In this document: positions 51,653 through 60,581 of the stretch, piece after piece
Position numbering within the stretch: the stretch's first letter is position 1
Layout of the letters: each line of letters begins with the position of its first letter
Origin: Levilinea saccharolytica
GTDB lineage: Bacteria; Chloroflexota; Anaerolineae; Anaerolineales; Anaerolineaceae
NCBI RefSeq assembly: GCF_001306035.1
Contig: NZ_LGCM01000039.1
Location: 62,001-126,000 of the forward strand
Direction of reading: 5' to 3'
DNA length: 64,000 nt
Translations under genes and position numbers: made by a program
Notes under the pieces: generated by a model
Seen by the model: the letters and a program-made list of their open reading frames with translations, nothing else
The model's database searches: none
Told to the model about the DNA's origin: nothing

Positions 51653-54532
51653 CTACGGCAGCACCCGCACCGCGTCCACGTTTACCATCGCGCCAGAGCG
51701 GTGCACAAAGGTGATGGTATGCACCCCCGGCTTCAGCTTTGGCGTGCGCCACACCACCTGATCGGTCTCGGTGCTGCTCTTCTGCCCGCGCAGGGCGGTC
51801 ACGCGCCCATCCACCAAAATCTGCACCACTCCGCCCTGGGTCAGGCGTGAATACACCACCTCAGCGCGGCTGCCCGTAAAGGTCAGCCCGCTGGCTGCGT
51901 ACAGCTCCTGCGAGGTTAGCAAACTGCCATTCAGCGCGCCCTCTCGTCCGGCGGGCTGCCAGCCGCCCAGCGTCACCAACCCATCCGCGGGCAGGTCATA
52001 TTCGCCCGCACTCAGCGGCGCCCCCGGCACATAGCGCAGATCCAATTCCAACCACGAGGGCGCATTGGGGTCTTGGGAGACTACTTCAATATAATAGGTC
52101 AGCCCGCCTACCAATGCCGTCCCCTCCAGGCGCGCCTCCCCCTGAACTGCCGTCCGCAGGCCGCTGGGCGAAGAAGTGTACACCCCCACCCGCCCGGCAA
52201 AGTCGCTGCCCGCCAGGTCCACCGTCAGCGTCCCGTTTTGGCGCGGCTTATAGCGGAACCACACACTGCGGTGCAGGGGGCTGCCGTCAAAGAGCGGATC
52301 GCTGGCGGCGGTGGTGGCGTTCCACACGTCCAGGCTGGCGTGGTAATGGGTCTCCCCCGCCAGGGCATCCGTGATGCGCAGCGCGCTGCCGCGGGCGTCG
52401 TTGCTGGCCTTGCGCGGCGTGAACTGGCCGTCTACCACCAGCACACCGGCGGTGGTGGTCTTGCTCACCACCTCAATCCAGTAGGTTTGGCCGCCTTTCA
52501 GGCTCGCCGAAAGGGAAGAATGGCGCTTCTTTCCGGCGTTATCATTCCACTTCACCACTTTCGGTTCCAAACCGCCGCCCGCAGCCTCGGCCCACACCGC
52601 CGCGATGGTGTCGTATTCGCTGCCCAGGGTGCTCAGCCGTAAAGTGCCCGGCCCCAATGGGGTAAAGCGGTACCACACCGAACGGTAACCCTGCGGCGCG
52701 CTCTTGCGCGGCAGCCGCGGATCATCCGGCGCCGTGCTGGCATTCAGCGTGTTGCGCGTATCATGGAAGCTTTGCACCCCGCTCTGCCCCGCCCACACAA
52801 TCGCCTGATCGCGGTCATCGTTGACCGGCGGTTCGATCAGCCGGAAGTTGGCCGTGACGCTGCTGTTGGCCTTCACCACCAGGGTGGTCATGCCGTCCGT
52901 GCTGGTCACCGCCCCGCTCCAGCCGGTGAATTCATAGCCGTACTCCGGCGCGGCGGTCATCTGCAATACCGTGCCCTGGCGGTAACCGCTGCCGCTGGGG
53001 CAGTTGGGCCCAGGGTTCACCTGCACACTGCCGCCCGCGCTGGACTGCACATTCACCGCGTAGCAGGTGTCGCCCGCGGGGGTGGGGTCAAAGACCACGA
53101 AATTGGCCGCCGAGCCCAGGTTGGAAATGCCGCGCTGGATGCGCATGTAGCCCTGCTCGCCCCACCAGCTCCCCCAGGAATTGCGGATCAGCCAGGTGTT
53201 GTCGGCGTCGTTCCAGCCCACAATCACCACCGCGTGGTTGGTGGACCAGCTGTTCCCGCCGCAGCTGCTGGCTTCATTTTTCGCGAACACGCCCCCGCGG
53301 TAATTTTGAAACGCCGGCCCCACGCACACCGAGGCCCCCACCGGCCCATAGCGGTAAATGGCTTCTTTAATTTGCTGCTGACTGGGCGTCACCGTCCAGT
53401 TGCCGCCCACGAAAAACCAGGCTGACTGCCGGTATGGGTGCGCATCCACTACCTTGCAGCTGCCGTTGCTGGCCGAATAAGGCATATTCGCCTCCAGCAC
53501 CGCCCCCACGCTGCTTTGCTGGCGTCCTAATTCGTCCGTGTGATAGTCATGCGCGAACCAGTAGCCCCCGCCGCAGCCGTAACCGTCGCGGTTGCAGGAG
53601 ATGAGGAACTGCTCCGAAAGGTCGGCTGCCGCCGCGCCCTTCTGCACCATCAGGGCCGATTCCATCACCCCCACCGTGCCAAAGGCCCAGCAGCTGCCGC
53701 AAGAGCCCTGGTCGCGCACCGGCGTAGTCTTGCCCAGCGCCAGCAGGCTGTAAGACGCGGGCAGTTGGGTGGCCTGCAGCGATCCTAAAACCGACTCGGG
53801 GGGCGGCACGTTCTCGCCCACTTCGGGGGTGGGCAGGGCTTCCAACGGGCTGCTCAAATCCACAGCTTCCATCCACTGCCCCATCTGCACGTTCAGCCGC
53901 GCCAACGGGGCCTGGCTCACCTCAAATGGGCGCTGGTACACCAGGCGCAGCACGGCTTCGCCGCTGACTGCCGCCTCCAGGTCAAAATGCACCTGGGCCG
54001 GCGCCCCTGGGTAACTGCCGCGGCTGGTCTGGTACGGCTCCGCCGTCAGGCGCAGGCCGCTTTCCTCCAGCCCCGCCAGAGTCCATTGGTATCCCGCCGC
54101 CGGGCGCGCTTCCAGGGTCAGGCTCAGGCGCTGACCCTGCTCGGCCCACCCGCTCAGTTGCACTTCCGCCGGGCCGCCCAGAAAATCAAAGCCGCCCGCT
54201 AAATCGGCAAACAACACTTCAGCCAGGACGGGGCCTTCCGGCGCTTCGCCCTGCGCGCTCACCTGTACCCACTCGCCCTGCGCGTCCGCCGCCCCCACCC
54301 CGGTGACAGCCGCTGCGCTGCCTTCCAGCCGTTCGGCCAGCGCCTGGCGCACAGCCTCTTGAGCGGTCTCATCCGCCTGCGGAACGCGCACCTGCATCTC
54401 CAGCTGCCAGCTCAGCCCCTGCGGGGCCTGGGCCTGTGCGGGCTGCCCGCCTCCCCAAAAGGAGAGGGCCAGTCCCAGGGCAGCTAGCCAATGAATTCCG
54501 CGGTGGAGTGCGCGTAGGGTTGATGATTTCAT
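51653..54532 (-). CDS. Secreted papain-like (C1A) cysteine protease with chagasin-like N-terminal domain
   Basis: A 959-residue exported protein. After the signal peptide (to about 35) comes a region with the three chagasin (inhibitor I42) loops: AAGYQW (145-150), the RGSYPG loop (171-176) and QRPFE (200-204). The C1A domain follows: oxyanion Gln275, Cys281 in CGSCWAFGT, His433 in NHAVVIVGWN, Asn451 in RNSWGSWWGEQGYM. Residues 490-565 form an InlB-like bacterial repeat (YGYEFTGWSG). Two PPC-like domains (about 570-830) and a C-terminal beta sandwich complete it. The N-terminal domain probably acts as an intramolecular inhibitor or chaperone, by analogy. Confidence 0.9.
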   Translation of the reverse strand: MKSSTLRALHRGIHWLAALGLALSFWGGGQPAQAQAPQGLSWQLEMQVRVPQADETAQEAVRQALAERLEGSAAAVTGVGAADAQGEWVQVSAQGEAPEGPVLAEVLFADLAGGFDFLGGPAEVQLSGWAEQGQRLSLTLEARPAAGYQWTLAGLEESGLRLTAEPYQTSRGSYPGAPAQVHFDLEAAVSGEAVLRLVYQRPFEVSQAPLARLNVQMGQWMEAVDLSSPLEALPTPEVGENVPPPESVLGSLQATQLPASYSLLALGKTTPVRDQGSCGSCWAFGTVGVMESALMVQKGAAAADLSEQFLISCNRDGYGCGGGYWFAHDYHTDELGRQQSSVGAVLEANMPYSASNGSCKVVDAHPYRQSAWFFVGGNWTVTPSQQQIKEAIYRYGPVGASVCVGPAFQNYRGGVFAKNEASSCGGNSWSTNHAVVIVGWNDADNTWLIRNSWGSWWGEQGYMRIQRGISNLGSAANFVVFDPTPAGDTCYAVNVQSSAGGSVQVNPGPNCPSGSGYRQGTVLQMTAAPEYGYEFTGWSGAVTSTDGMTTLVVKANSSVTANFRLIEPPVNDDRDQAIVWAGQSGVQSFHDTRNTLNASTAPDDPRLPRKSAPQGYRSVWYRFTPLGPGTLRLSTLGSEYDTIAAVWAEAAGGGLEPKVVKWNDNAGKKRHSSLSASLKGGQTYWIEVVSKTTTAGVLVVDGQFTPRKASNDARGSALRITDALAGETHYHASLDVWNATTAASDPLFDGSPLHRSVWFRYKPRQNGTLTVDLAGSDFAGRVGVYTSSPSGLRTAVQGEARLEGTALVGGLTYYIEVVSQDPNAPSWLELDLRYVPGAPLSAGEYDLPADGLVTLGGWQPAGREGALNGSLLTSQELYAASGLTFTGSRAEVVYSRLTQGGVVQILVDGRVTALRGQKSSTETDQVVWRTPKLKPGVHTITFVHRSGAMVNVDAVRVLP

Positions 54533-54674
54533 TCCAGTTCACCTCTAAGGTCGTGCTTTGAAAAAGTTGTGCAGCCAATGGCTACCATTTACCTCTACAA
54601 TTGTAGCGGAAAAACGCCCCCTGCTCACCCCACCTTACAGAATTGTGGGCTTTGACGTAGGGCAGCGGCAGCCA

Positions 54675-54711
54675 AACGGGGCTGCCCGTTTGCTGCGGAC
54701 AGCCCCGTCGT
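54675..54711 (-). terminator. Terminator-like hairpin after the subtilisin-like gene
   Basis: Leftward ACGGGGCTG and CAGCCCCGT form a 9-bp stem with a 15-nt loop, followed by TTGG rather than a full T run. Confidence 0.5.
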
Positions 54712-54749
54712 TTACTGGAAACAACTTTCAGCGCGTTAGGCGCGGGTGC

Positions 54750-57533
54750 TTACTTCACCGGGCAGTCTTCCTTGCCCGCCGCCTCACAAGCCGCCGCCTT
54801 CTGATCCCACAGCTCTTGAGTCATCGCCGGTTCCAGCGACATGCGCGCCTGGTACTCAGCCATGCTGATGAACGGCCCTGCCGGGCTGCCCGTCACCGAG
54901 GCCGGGTCGACCTCAACCGCTTGCGGCCAGAGCGCTTCGGCCCCCGCCCCACCAATGGGGATGGAGAGCGCTGCGCGGTCCACGTAGAAGTAATCATTGT
55001 AATCCCACCAATCCATCACAAACGAATGTACGCCGGTCACGCCGCTCTTGATGCCGTTTTGGGTTCCGGAGTACAGCAGCGTGCCGTTGATGTAGAAATT
55101 CATTACGCCGTTCACCCAGGTCACCCGTAGGGTGTTGTAACCCGTTGGATTGATGGCCGACGAATACGTCCAGCCCACCACCGGGCGCTCCGCGCCAGAA
55201 GCATAGCGCCAGATGGAGTAATACCCACCGTTGACGTAATTAAAGGCGTAGCCGCTGGACAAGCCGCCCCAGCGTTTGGCGTTCGTGGATCCGTGAATGA
55301 AGATCCCGTTGGAAGCATATGGATCCCCATTCCGATCCATGACGGCGGTGTAATCCAGATTGCCCTCAAAGGACGCGTGGTTGGCGCTGGCCCAGCTGTA
55401 ATTCGGGCCGTACCAGGAGTAGAAATCCGTCGAACTCTGGAACCAGGCGCCGATGGAGGGCCTTCTCTCCAGCCAGCCGGTGTGATCGCCGTTGAACTCG
55501 GAGACGAAGCCGTTAAAGGCCACGTTGAAGGCCCCGTCCGCAGCCGGCCCATAGCCTAGCGGGTTCCACGGGGTAACGCGGTAGGTGTAGGAGCCCGCCA
55601 GGAAGGTCTTCGGCGCGGGGATGCTGCAGCCGCCCGGATTGCAGATCGCGGTGCGCAAATAGGTCTTGGTGAAGATCTTCGAGGTGCCTTTCCAGATCTC
55701 CAGCTTGTATTTGTCGCCCACTGGCGGTGCCGTGTAGCCCCAAATAAACTCCGGGCCCCAGTAGTTGTAATTCCCATTCGGGCTGATCAACCCCACGGCC
55801 GCGGGCAGGGTATTGGGTGTCGAGAAGGCTCCCGGAGCCGACTCTGGGCCAGACCCCGCCAGCGAAGCGGGCTTCACCGTCCAGGTGAAGCTGCCCGTGG
55901 GGAAAATCTTAGTGCCGTAATACCAGCACTGACCGCTCAATGGGTCGCACACATCGGAGGTGTTGACCGTCTTGCTGAAGACCGTCTTTGTGCCCTTCTT
56001 CACCGTGATTTTGTATTTGCTCGCCAAATCCACATGCGACCAGCCAAATTCGACCGCGGAATATTCCGTCATGATCCCACCCGTCGGCCAGTACAGCGTG
56101 GGCACCGCAGTCGGCTTCACAAATTTCCCAACCGCCCCGGCCAGATCTAAGCGCGGGGTTTTCTTGCCGTTGCGCCAGTCAGTAATCTTCTTACCCGTGC
56201 TGCGGAAGGCGCCCAGAGCTTCGCTGACCGAAGCCGAGGGGCGCGCCTGGCGGTACACCGCCCAGGCCCCCGCCACGTGCGGGGTGGCCATGGAGGTGCC
56301 GTCGTAGGAATCATAGGCGTTTCCGGGGACCGAGGAATAAATATCCACGCCCGGGGCCAGCAGCTTCAGCATCGAATCGTAATTGGAGAAACTCGCCACA
56401 TAATCGAACTTATCCGTGGCGCCCACCGCCACCGCCGAGGAAATGCAAGAAGGCGAACCCATCCCATCCGTGAATCCATCATTGCCCGAGGCGATCACCG
56501 TGGCGATCTTGACCCCGCGCAGCTTGTCAATGGCGCGCTTCACCGCCGGTTTGGACGAATCGCAGTAGCTTTTATACTTTCCGCCGCCCAGGCTCATGTT
56601 CACCGAGGCGATGTTGTAGCTGGTGCGCAGCACGTACACACGCTCCAGACCCTTGACGTAGTCCGAATCCCAGGTGTAGGTTCCTCCATAATAATCCGAA
56701 AACACCTGGATAGCGATGATGCTGGCCCCAGGGGCCACGCCGTACAGCGGCAGGGAGGTATTCTTGCCCGCGGCGATGCCGGCCACGTGCGTCCCGTGGC
56801 TGCATTGGCCCATATAGCAGGGAACGCCGCTGCCTACCGCGGTGCTTTCCGGCACGCCCCCTGGGCACACCGAGGTGGCCACACCGTTAGCGCCCGAATA
56901 GCAGGCTTCCGAAACCACTTTGCCGCCCGCGAACATGGGGTGATTCTTGTCCACACCCGTGTCCAGGATCGCCACAGTCCAGCCCGTGCCGTCATAGCCC
57001 GCGCCCCAGGCTTCGGGCGCGCGCACGATCTTGGTGCTGTCGCTCAGGAAGGCTTCATTGATACCGTCTTCCTGCACCGCCGTCACCGCCGGGGAGGCCA
57101 CCAGGGCGTCCAGCCCCGCAGCATCCACCGTCATGGCCATGAAGGGGAAGACTTCGAAGCGGGTCACATGCGTGGGGTTCTTATCCGCCAGCGCCTCCAA
57201 CAGCAGGTCCTGGGCCTGAGCCACCACCTCGCGCTGAGCCGCCTCAGCGCTTACATCCCCTTCCTCGCCTTCCAAATCCGGCACGTCCAGCACCACCAAC
57301 ACGCGCACGGTGCCGTCCGCCGCAGCCTTGGCGGCCAGCGGGTCGTACCCATCCGCTACCTTGGCTTTAGCTTCTTTGCTCAAGCCCACACCGCGGGCGC
57401 TTTCGGCTTCCGCATTGGGCGGCTCGTCCTGGGCCTGCGCCGGGGACGCCGCAAAAAACAGACTGGACATCAGCACGCTGACCATCACCAGCGCGGAGAC
57501 CATCCATTGCAGGGTCTTTCGTGGAACACTCAT
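54750..57533 (-). CDS. Secreted subtilisin-like (S8) serine protease
   Basis: A 927-residue exported protein. The signal peptide (TLQWMVSALVMVSVLMSSLFF, to about 35) resembles that of the second papain-like protease. An inhibitor I9-like propeptide spans about 70-165. The catalytic triad is Asp191 (ILDTGVD), His246 (SHGTHVAGIAAG) and Ser414 (GTSMATPHVAG), with Asn351 in ASGNDG. Two fibronectin-like beta domains (about 480-680) and a concanavalin-like C-terminal domain (about 690-870) may bind surface glycans. GGGAGG precedes the ATG at 57533; the ATG five codons earlier overlaps that site. Confidence 0.93.
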   Translation of the reverse strand: MSVPRKTLQWMVSALVMVSVLMSSLFFAASPAQAQDEPPNAEAESARGVGLSKEAKAKVADGYDPLAAKAAADGTVRVLVVLDVPDLEGEEGDVSAEAAQREVVAQAQDLLLEALADKNPTHVTRFEVFPFMAMTVDAAGLDALVASPAVTAVQEDGINEAFLSDSTKIVRAPEAWGAGYDGTGWTVAILDTGVDKNHPMFAGGKVVSEACYSGANGVATSVCPGGVPESTAVGSGVPCYMGQCSHGTHVAGIAAGKNTSLPLYGVAPGASIIAIQVFSDYYGGTYTWDSDYVKGLERVYVLRTSYNIASVNMSLGGGKYKSYCDSSKPAVKRAIDKLRGVKIATVIASGNDGFTDGMGSPSCISSAVAVGATDKFDYVASFSNYDSMLKLLAPGVDIYSSVPGNAYDSYDGTSMATPHVAGAWAVYRQARPSASVSEALGAFRSTGKKITDWRNGKKTPRLDLAGAVGKFVKPTAVPTLYWPTGGIMTEYSAVEFGWSHVDLASKYKITVKKGTKTVFSKTVNTSDVCDPLSGQCWYYGTKIFPTGSFTWTVKPASLAGSGPESAPGAFSTPNTLPAAVGLISPNGNYNYWGPEFIWGYTAPPVGDKYKLEIWKGTSKIFTKTYLRTAICNPGGCSIPAPKTFLAGSYTYRVTPWNPLGYGPAADGAFNVAFNGFVSEFNGDHTGWLERRPSIGAWFQSSTDFYSWYGPNYSWASANHASFEGNLDYTAVMDRNGDPYASNGIFIHGSTNAKRWGGLSSGYAFNYVNGGYYSIWRYASGAERPVVGWTYSSAINPTGYNTLRVTWVNGVMNFYINGTLLYSGTQNGIKSGVTGVHSFVMDWWDYNDYFYVDRAALSIPIGGAGAEALWPQAVEVDPASVTGSPAGPFISMAEYQARMSLEPAMTQELWDQKAAACEAAGKEDCPVK

Positions 57534-57778
57534 TTCTGCCTCCCTCAATTAGAAACTACTGTGGAAATGAAAGAAAAAACCTCACCCAAAGGGTGAGTGA
57601 TGGCCCCCAAAAGCGGCCGTCGCCGGGAATTTCCCTTGGGGCAATAGGTATTACAATTTTGATCTACTTAATTTATTCTAATTTTATTATGGCATATTTT
57701 TAAACCATCAGCAACAAAATGTTGCACTATACAAGCATATTACAATGAAATTACAAGATAAATGCAACTTTTAAGAAC

Positions 57779-57807
57779 AAAAAGGCGCTCCCCCTGAGGG
57801 GAGCGCC
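57779..57807 (-). terminator. Terminator of the second papain-like protease gene
   Basis: GGCGCTCCCC (57784-57793) and GGGGAGCGCC (57798-57807) form a perfect 10-bp stem with a 4-nt loop; leftward it runs into TTTTTG. Confidence 0.9.
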
Positions 57808-57829
57808 CAAAACAAAACCCTTGCGTCGT

Positions 57830-60184
57830 TTAGCGCGTGTAGGTCAGATTCCACATCATCAGGTACGGACCGCCGTAGGTCTGCGAGCCGAAGCCGATCC
57901 AATAGGTGCGTCCGCCCGTCAGGCCCCCTGGCCAGGTCTTGCCGGTCTCTGGGTCCGATTCGGGGACAACCTGAACCGTCTCGCCCGGCTCTACAACCCG
58001 CGGGAAGCCCGGCATCACCTGCCGTCCGCTGGTCACCCCGCTGGCATAATAGAACATGGTGATCTGCCAGGGATAAGTAGAGTTGTTGGTGATCGTCGCC
58101 GTACCCGACACATCTGGTTTGAATTTATACCACACGGTATGGTGCGGGTAGGTGGTCCACCAGCCGTTGTAATACCACTGGTAAAAGTCTTCGCGCGAGG
58201 TGGTCGCCTTGGAGATGTCCCAGAATTCCGTGTAACTGGTCACATCCGCCGGGATCTTGCGCGCAGCGCCGCGATTATTGTGCGGGGGGGCCTTGGGCTT
58301 AAAGTTCACCCGCGTGTACAGGTTTCCGCCACCCTCGTATTTGCTGGCCACTTCGATCCAATAGGTGGTGAGAGCCTTCACGCTGCGGGACATCTTGGAA
58401 TACGTCTTCTTGCTGGAGACGTTATCGTGCAGGCCCATGCGCTTCAGCGTCCCATCCGGCATTTCTTTGTAAATCGCCAGCACGGTGTCGTAATCGCTGC
58501 CGATGGTGTCCACTTTCAGCACGCCGTTCACCCAGGGGGTCACCGTATACCACACGGTGTTGTACCCCTGGCCCAGCTTGGTGGAAAGGATCGGATCGTC
58601 CGCCGAAACGGTGGCCCCAGCGGTGGTTCCCGTCCAGGTGTAGTCTATTTGACCGCCCTGATCAGGAGGATAGTAGGCGGTGGCCATAGTGTCATTGGTC
58701 ATAGCTTCCACCGGTTCAGAGAAGGCCGCATACGAAGCCCCCTGCCCCACCAGGTCGTAGCCGTAGCGGATGCGCATGTAGCCGCCTTCGCCCCAGGTGG
58801 GACCCCACGAGTTGCGCAGAATCCAGGAGCTGGTGGCGTCGTTCCAGCCCACCAGCACGATCTGATGGTTGGCCGCGCCGGAGCAGTAGGAAATACCCGC
58901 ATCCACAGAATAGACGCCGCCGGTGTACGAGTACCAGCCCGGGTCCACGCACACGCCCGCCGTCACCGCACCGTATTTATAGATGGCGGCCTTAATTGCG
59001 TCCACGCTGGGCGCGCCGTAATCCCACCCGGAAACCAGATAGTTCCACTCCACCAGGGGTCCCTGCTGAATTTCGCGCGTGCAGGGCACATTGGTGCGCT
59101 TGGAGCTGCCGGTGTTGCCATCCATATAGGGCATGTCGCTTTCCAGCACTGGCCCCGGCATCAACTGGTTCTTGGCCTTGGTGTCGTAATAGTACTTGCT
59201 GGCGGTGAAGCCGCCCGTGCAGCCGTATTTGTCCTTATTGCAGGAGATCAGGAATTGCTCCGACAGGTCGCGGCTGTTGTTGTAGGACTTGGCAAAGTTA
59301 AATTCCGCCGCGCCTACCGTGCCAAACGCCCAGCAGGAACCGCAGTTTTCCTGGTCGCGAACGGCCGGTTCGGGCCAGGCTTCGGCGCGCGCGTCATACG
59401 AAGCGGGCAGTGCGCCCACCATTGGGGTTTCGCCCTCGCCCAGCGCCGCCACCGTGGGGGCTTGGGGCAGGCTCAAATCTTCCACATAGGGCTGAACCAG
59501 GCTGAACTCCGCCGGCATCTCCGCCGTGCTCAGGCGCACGGTATAGCGCGCCTCTTCCGCCTGCCAGGCTCGCCGGTAGGTCAGGCGCAGCTTGGCGTCG
59601 CCGCCCTGCAGGGCTTTGATCTGAAGGGTGTCCACCGAAGGCGCGCCCAGGGCTTTGCCCTTCTGCGCCACCATGTGCTCCACCACCTCAAAACGCCCAT
59701 CGGGGTCGTCCAACTGCCAGCCGTAGCCGGTGGTCATGTTGCCGTCCAGCCGCACGGTCATCACAGCCTCCGCCGGCATGGCCGCCGCAATTTCCACGTC
59801 CATGGCCGCGCCCGCGAAGGGGAACAGGCCGCTCAAATTCTGGAAGACCACCTGCTGAAGCTGCTCCAGGCCGCCCGTGCCGCGCACCAGCACCTGAAAA
59901 TTCGCAGCTTCCGCGCTCTGACCGGTAGGCTCCACCGCGAAGCTGGCGGCTTCGCCCAGCGCCTCGGTCAATTCGCCTTCCAAAGACGCACGGGCTGCTT
60001 CAGCCCCGCCCAGTGCGCTCACCTCACCCACCGGAACGCTGGTGACCAACACCAGCTCCCACTGGGTTTCCCCCGCCTGGGCCTTCACCGGCGTGGGGTT
60101 GACCATCACAAAAGCAGACAGAACCAGGCTGATCATCACCAGCGCAGATACTGCCCAGTGGACCGACTGACGCGTCGAAACCAT
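57830..60184 (-). CDS. Second secreted papain-like (C1A) protease with chagasin-like N-terminal domain
   Basis: A 784-residue exported protein with a signal peptide to about 36. The chagasin-like region is clearer than in its neighbour: MTTGYGW (150-156), close to the NPTTGYxW loop of true chagasins, then a KGKALGAP loop and RRAW (204-207). The C1A domain has Gln278, Cys284 (CGSCWAFGT), His440 (NHQIVLVGWN) and Asn458 (RNSWGPTWGEGGYM). Two PPC-like domains follow (LGQGYNTVWYTVTPWVNGVL and PHHTVWYKFKPDVSGTAT). It lacks the InlB-like repeat and C-terminal sandwich of the other protease, so the two are paralogues with different tails. Confidence 0.92.
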   Translation of the reverse strand: MVSTRQSVHWAVSALVMISLVLSAFVMVNPTPVKAQAGETQWELVLVTSVPVGEVSALGGAEAARASLEGELTEALGEAASFAVEPTGQSAEAANFQVLVRGTGGLEQLQQVVFQNLSGLFPFAGAAMDVEIAAAMPAEAVMTVRLDGNMTTGYGWQLDDPDGRFEVVEHMVAQKGKALGAPSVDTLQIKALQGGDAKLRLTYRRAWQAEEARYTVRLSTAEMPAEFSLVQPYVEDLSLPQAPTVAALGEGETPMVGALPASYDARAEAWPEPAVRDQENCGSCWAFGTVGAAEFNFAKSYNNSRDLSEQFLISCNKDKYGCTGGFTASKYYYDTKAKNQLMPGPVLESDMPYMDGNTGSSKRTNVPCTREIQQGPLVEWNYLVSGWDYGAPSVDAIKAAIYKYGAVTAGVCVDPGWYSYTGGVYSVDAGISYCSGAANHQIVLVGWNDATSSWILRNSWGPTWGEGGYMRIRYGYDLVGQGASYAAFSEPVEAMTNDTMATAYYPPDQGGQIDYTWTGTTAGATVSADDPILSTKLGQGYNTVWYTVTPWVNGVLKVDTIGSDYDTVLAIYKEMPDGTLKRMGLHDNVSSKKTYSKMSRSVKALTTYWIEVASKYEGGGNLYTRVNFKPKAPPHNNRGAARKIPADVTSYTEFWDISKATTSREDFYQWYYNGWWTTYPHHTVWYKFKPDVSGTATITNNSTYPWQITMFYYASGVTSGRQVMPGFPRVVEPGETVQVVPESDPETGKTWPGGLTGGRTYWIGFGSQTYGGPYLMMWNLTYTR

Positions 60185-60581
60185 AGGACCCTCCCTATTA
60201 AGTTTGGAGGCCCAGACCGTGAAGGTCTGAACCTTGAGAATAAAGTTGTCGGAACTCGAATTTCTAAATCCCCACCCGAAACGATAATGTAATCTGCGAT
60301 GCTGCGTGAATTATGTCACGAATCCGGCCAATTCGCAAGAGGTCAGTCAGCCCGGCAGCCGCAGTCCTGGCCCTTTGACCAGGGGCAAAACTCCCCCGCA
60401 GGCCAGGCAAACTTACCCCATCCGCAGGTGAGATTTTGGTCGAATATCCGTTAAAGTAAGAGCATCGCCCTGGCTGTGCGCCAGAGCCTCTTTTTTTGTG
60501 CCCGGCGAGGCCTCCCAGAATCCGGGTTATAATGAAGTCCTTTGCCGTTACTGAAAGGCATGATTATCGAAGGAGCCCCCT
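60185..60581. other. Divergent intergenic region between protease and ABC exporter genes
   Basis: No gene is supported in these 397 bp. A rightward TATAAT (60528-60533) lies before the ABC exporter but without a good -35. A CTGGC/GCCAG hairpin followed at a distance by TTTTTTT (60468-60497) could terminate an unidentified short transcript. Confidence 0.4.

Noticed and set aside
57821-60292. An 823-codon rightward open frame opposite the second papain-like protease
   Set aside because: It is the complement of a gene with clear protease motifs and signal peptide. GC-rich coding regions here often leave such antisense frames open. Its translation is His/Arg/Gly-rich with no domain.
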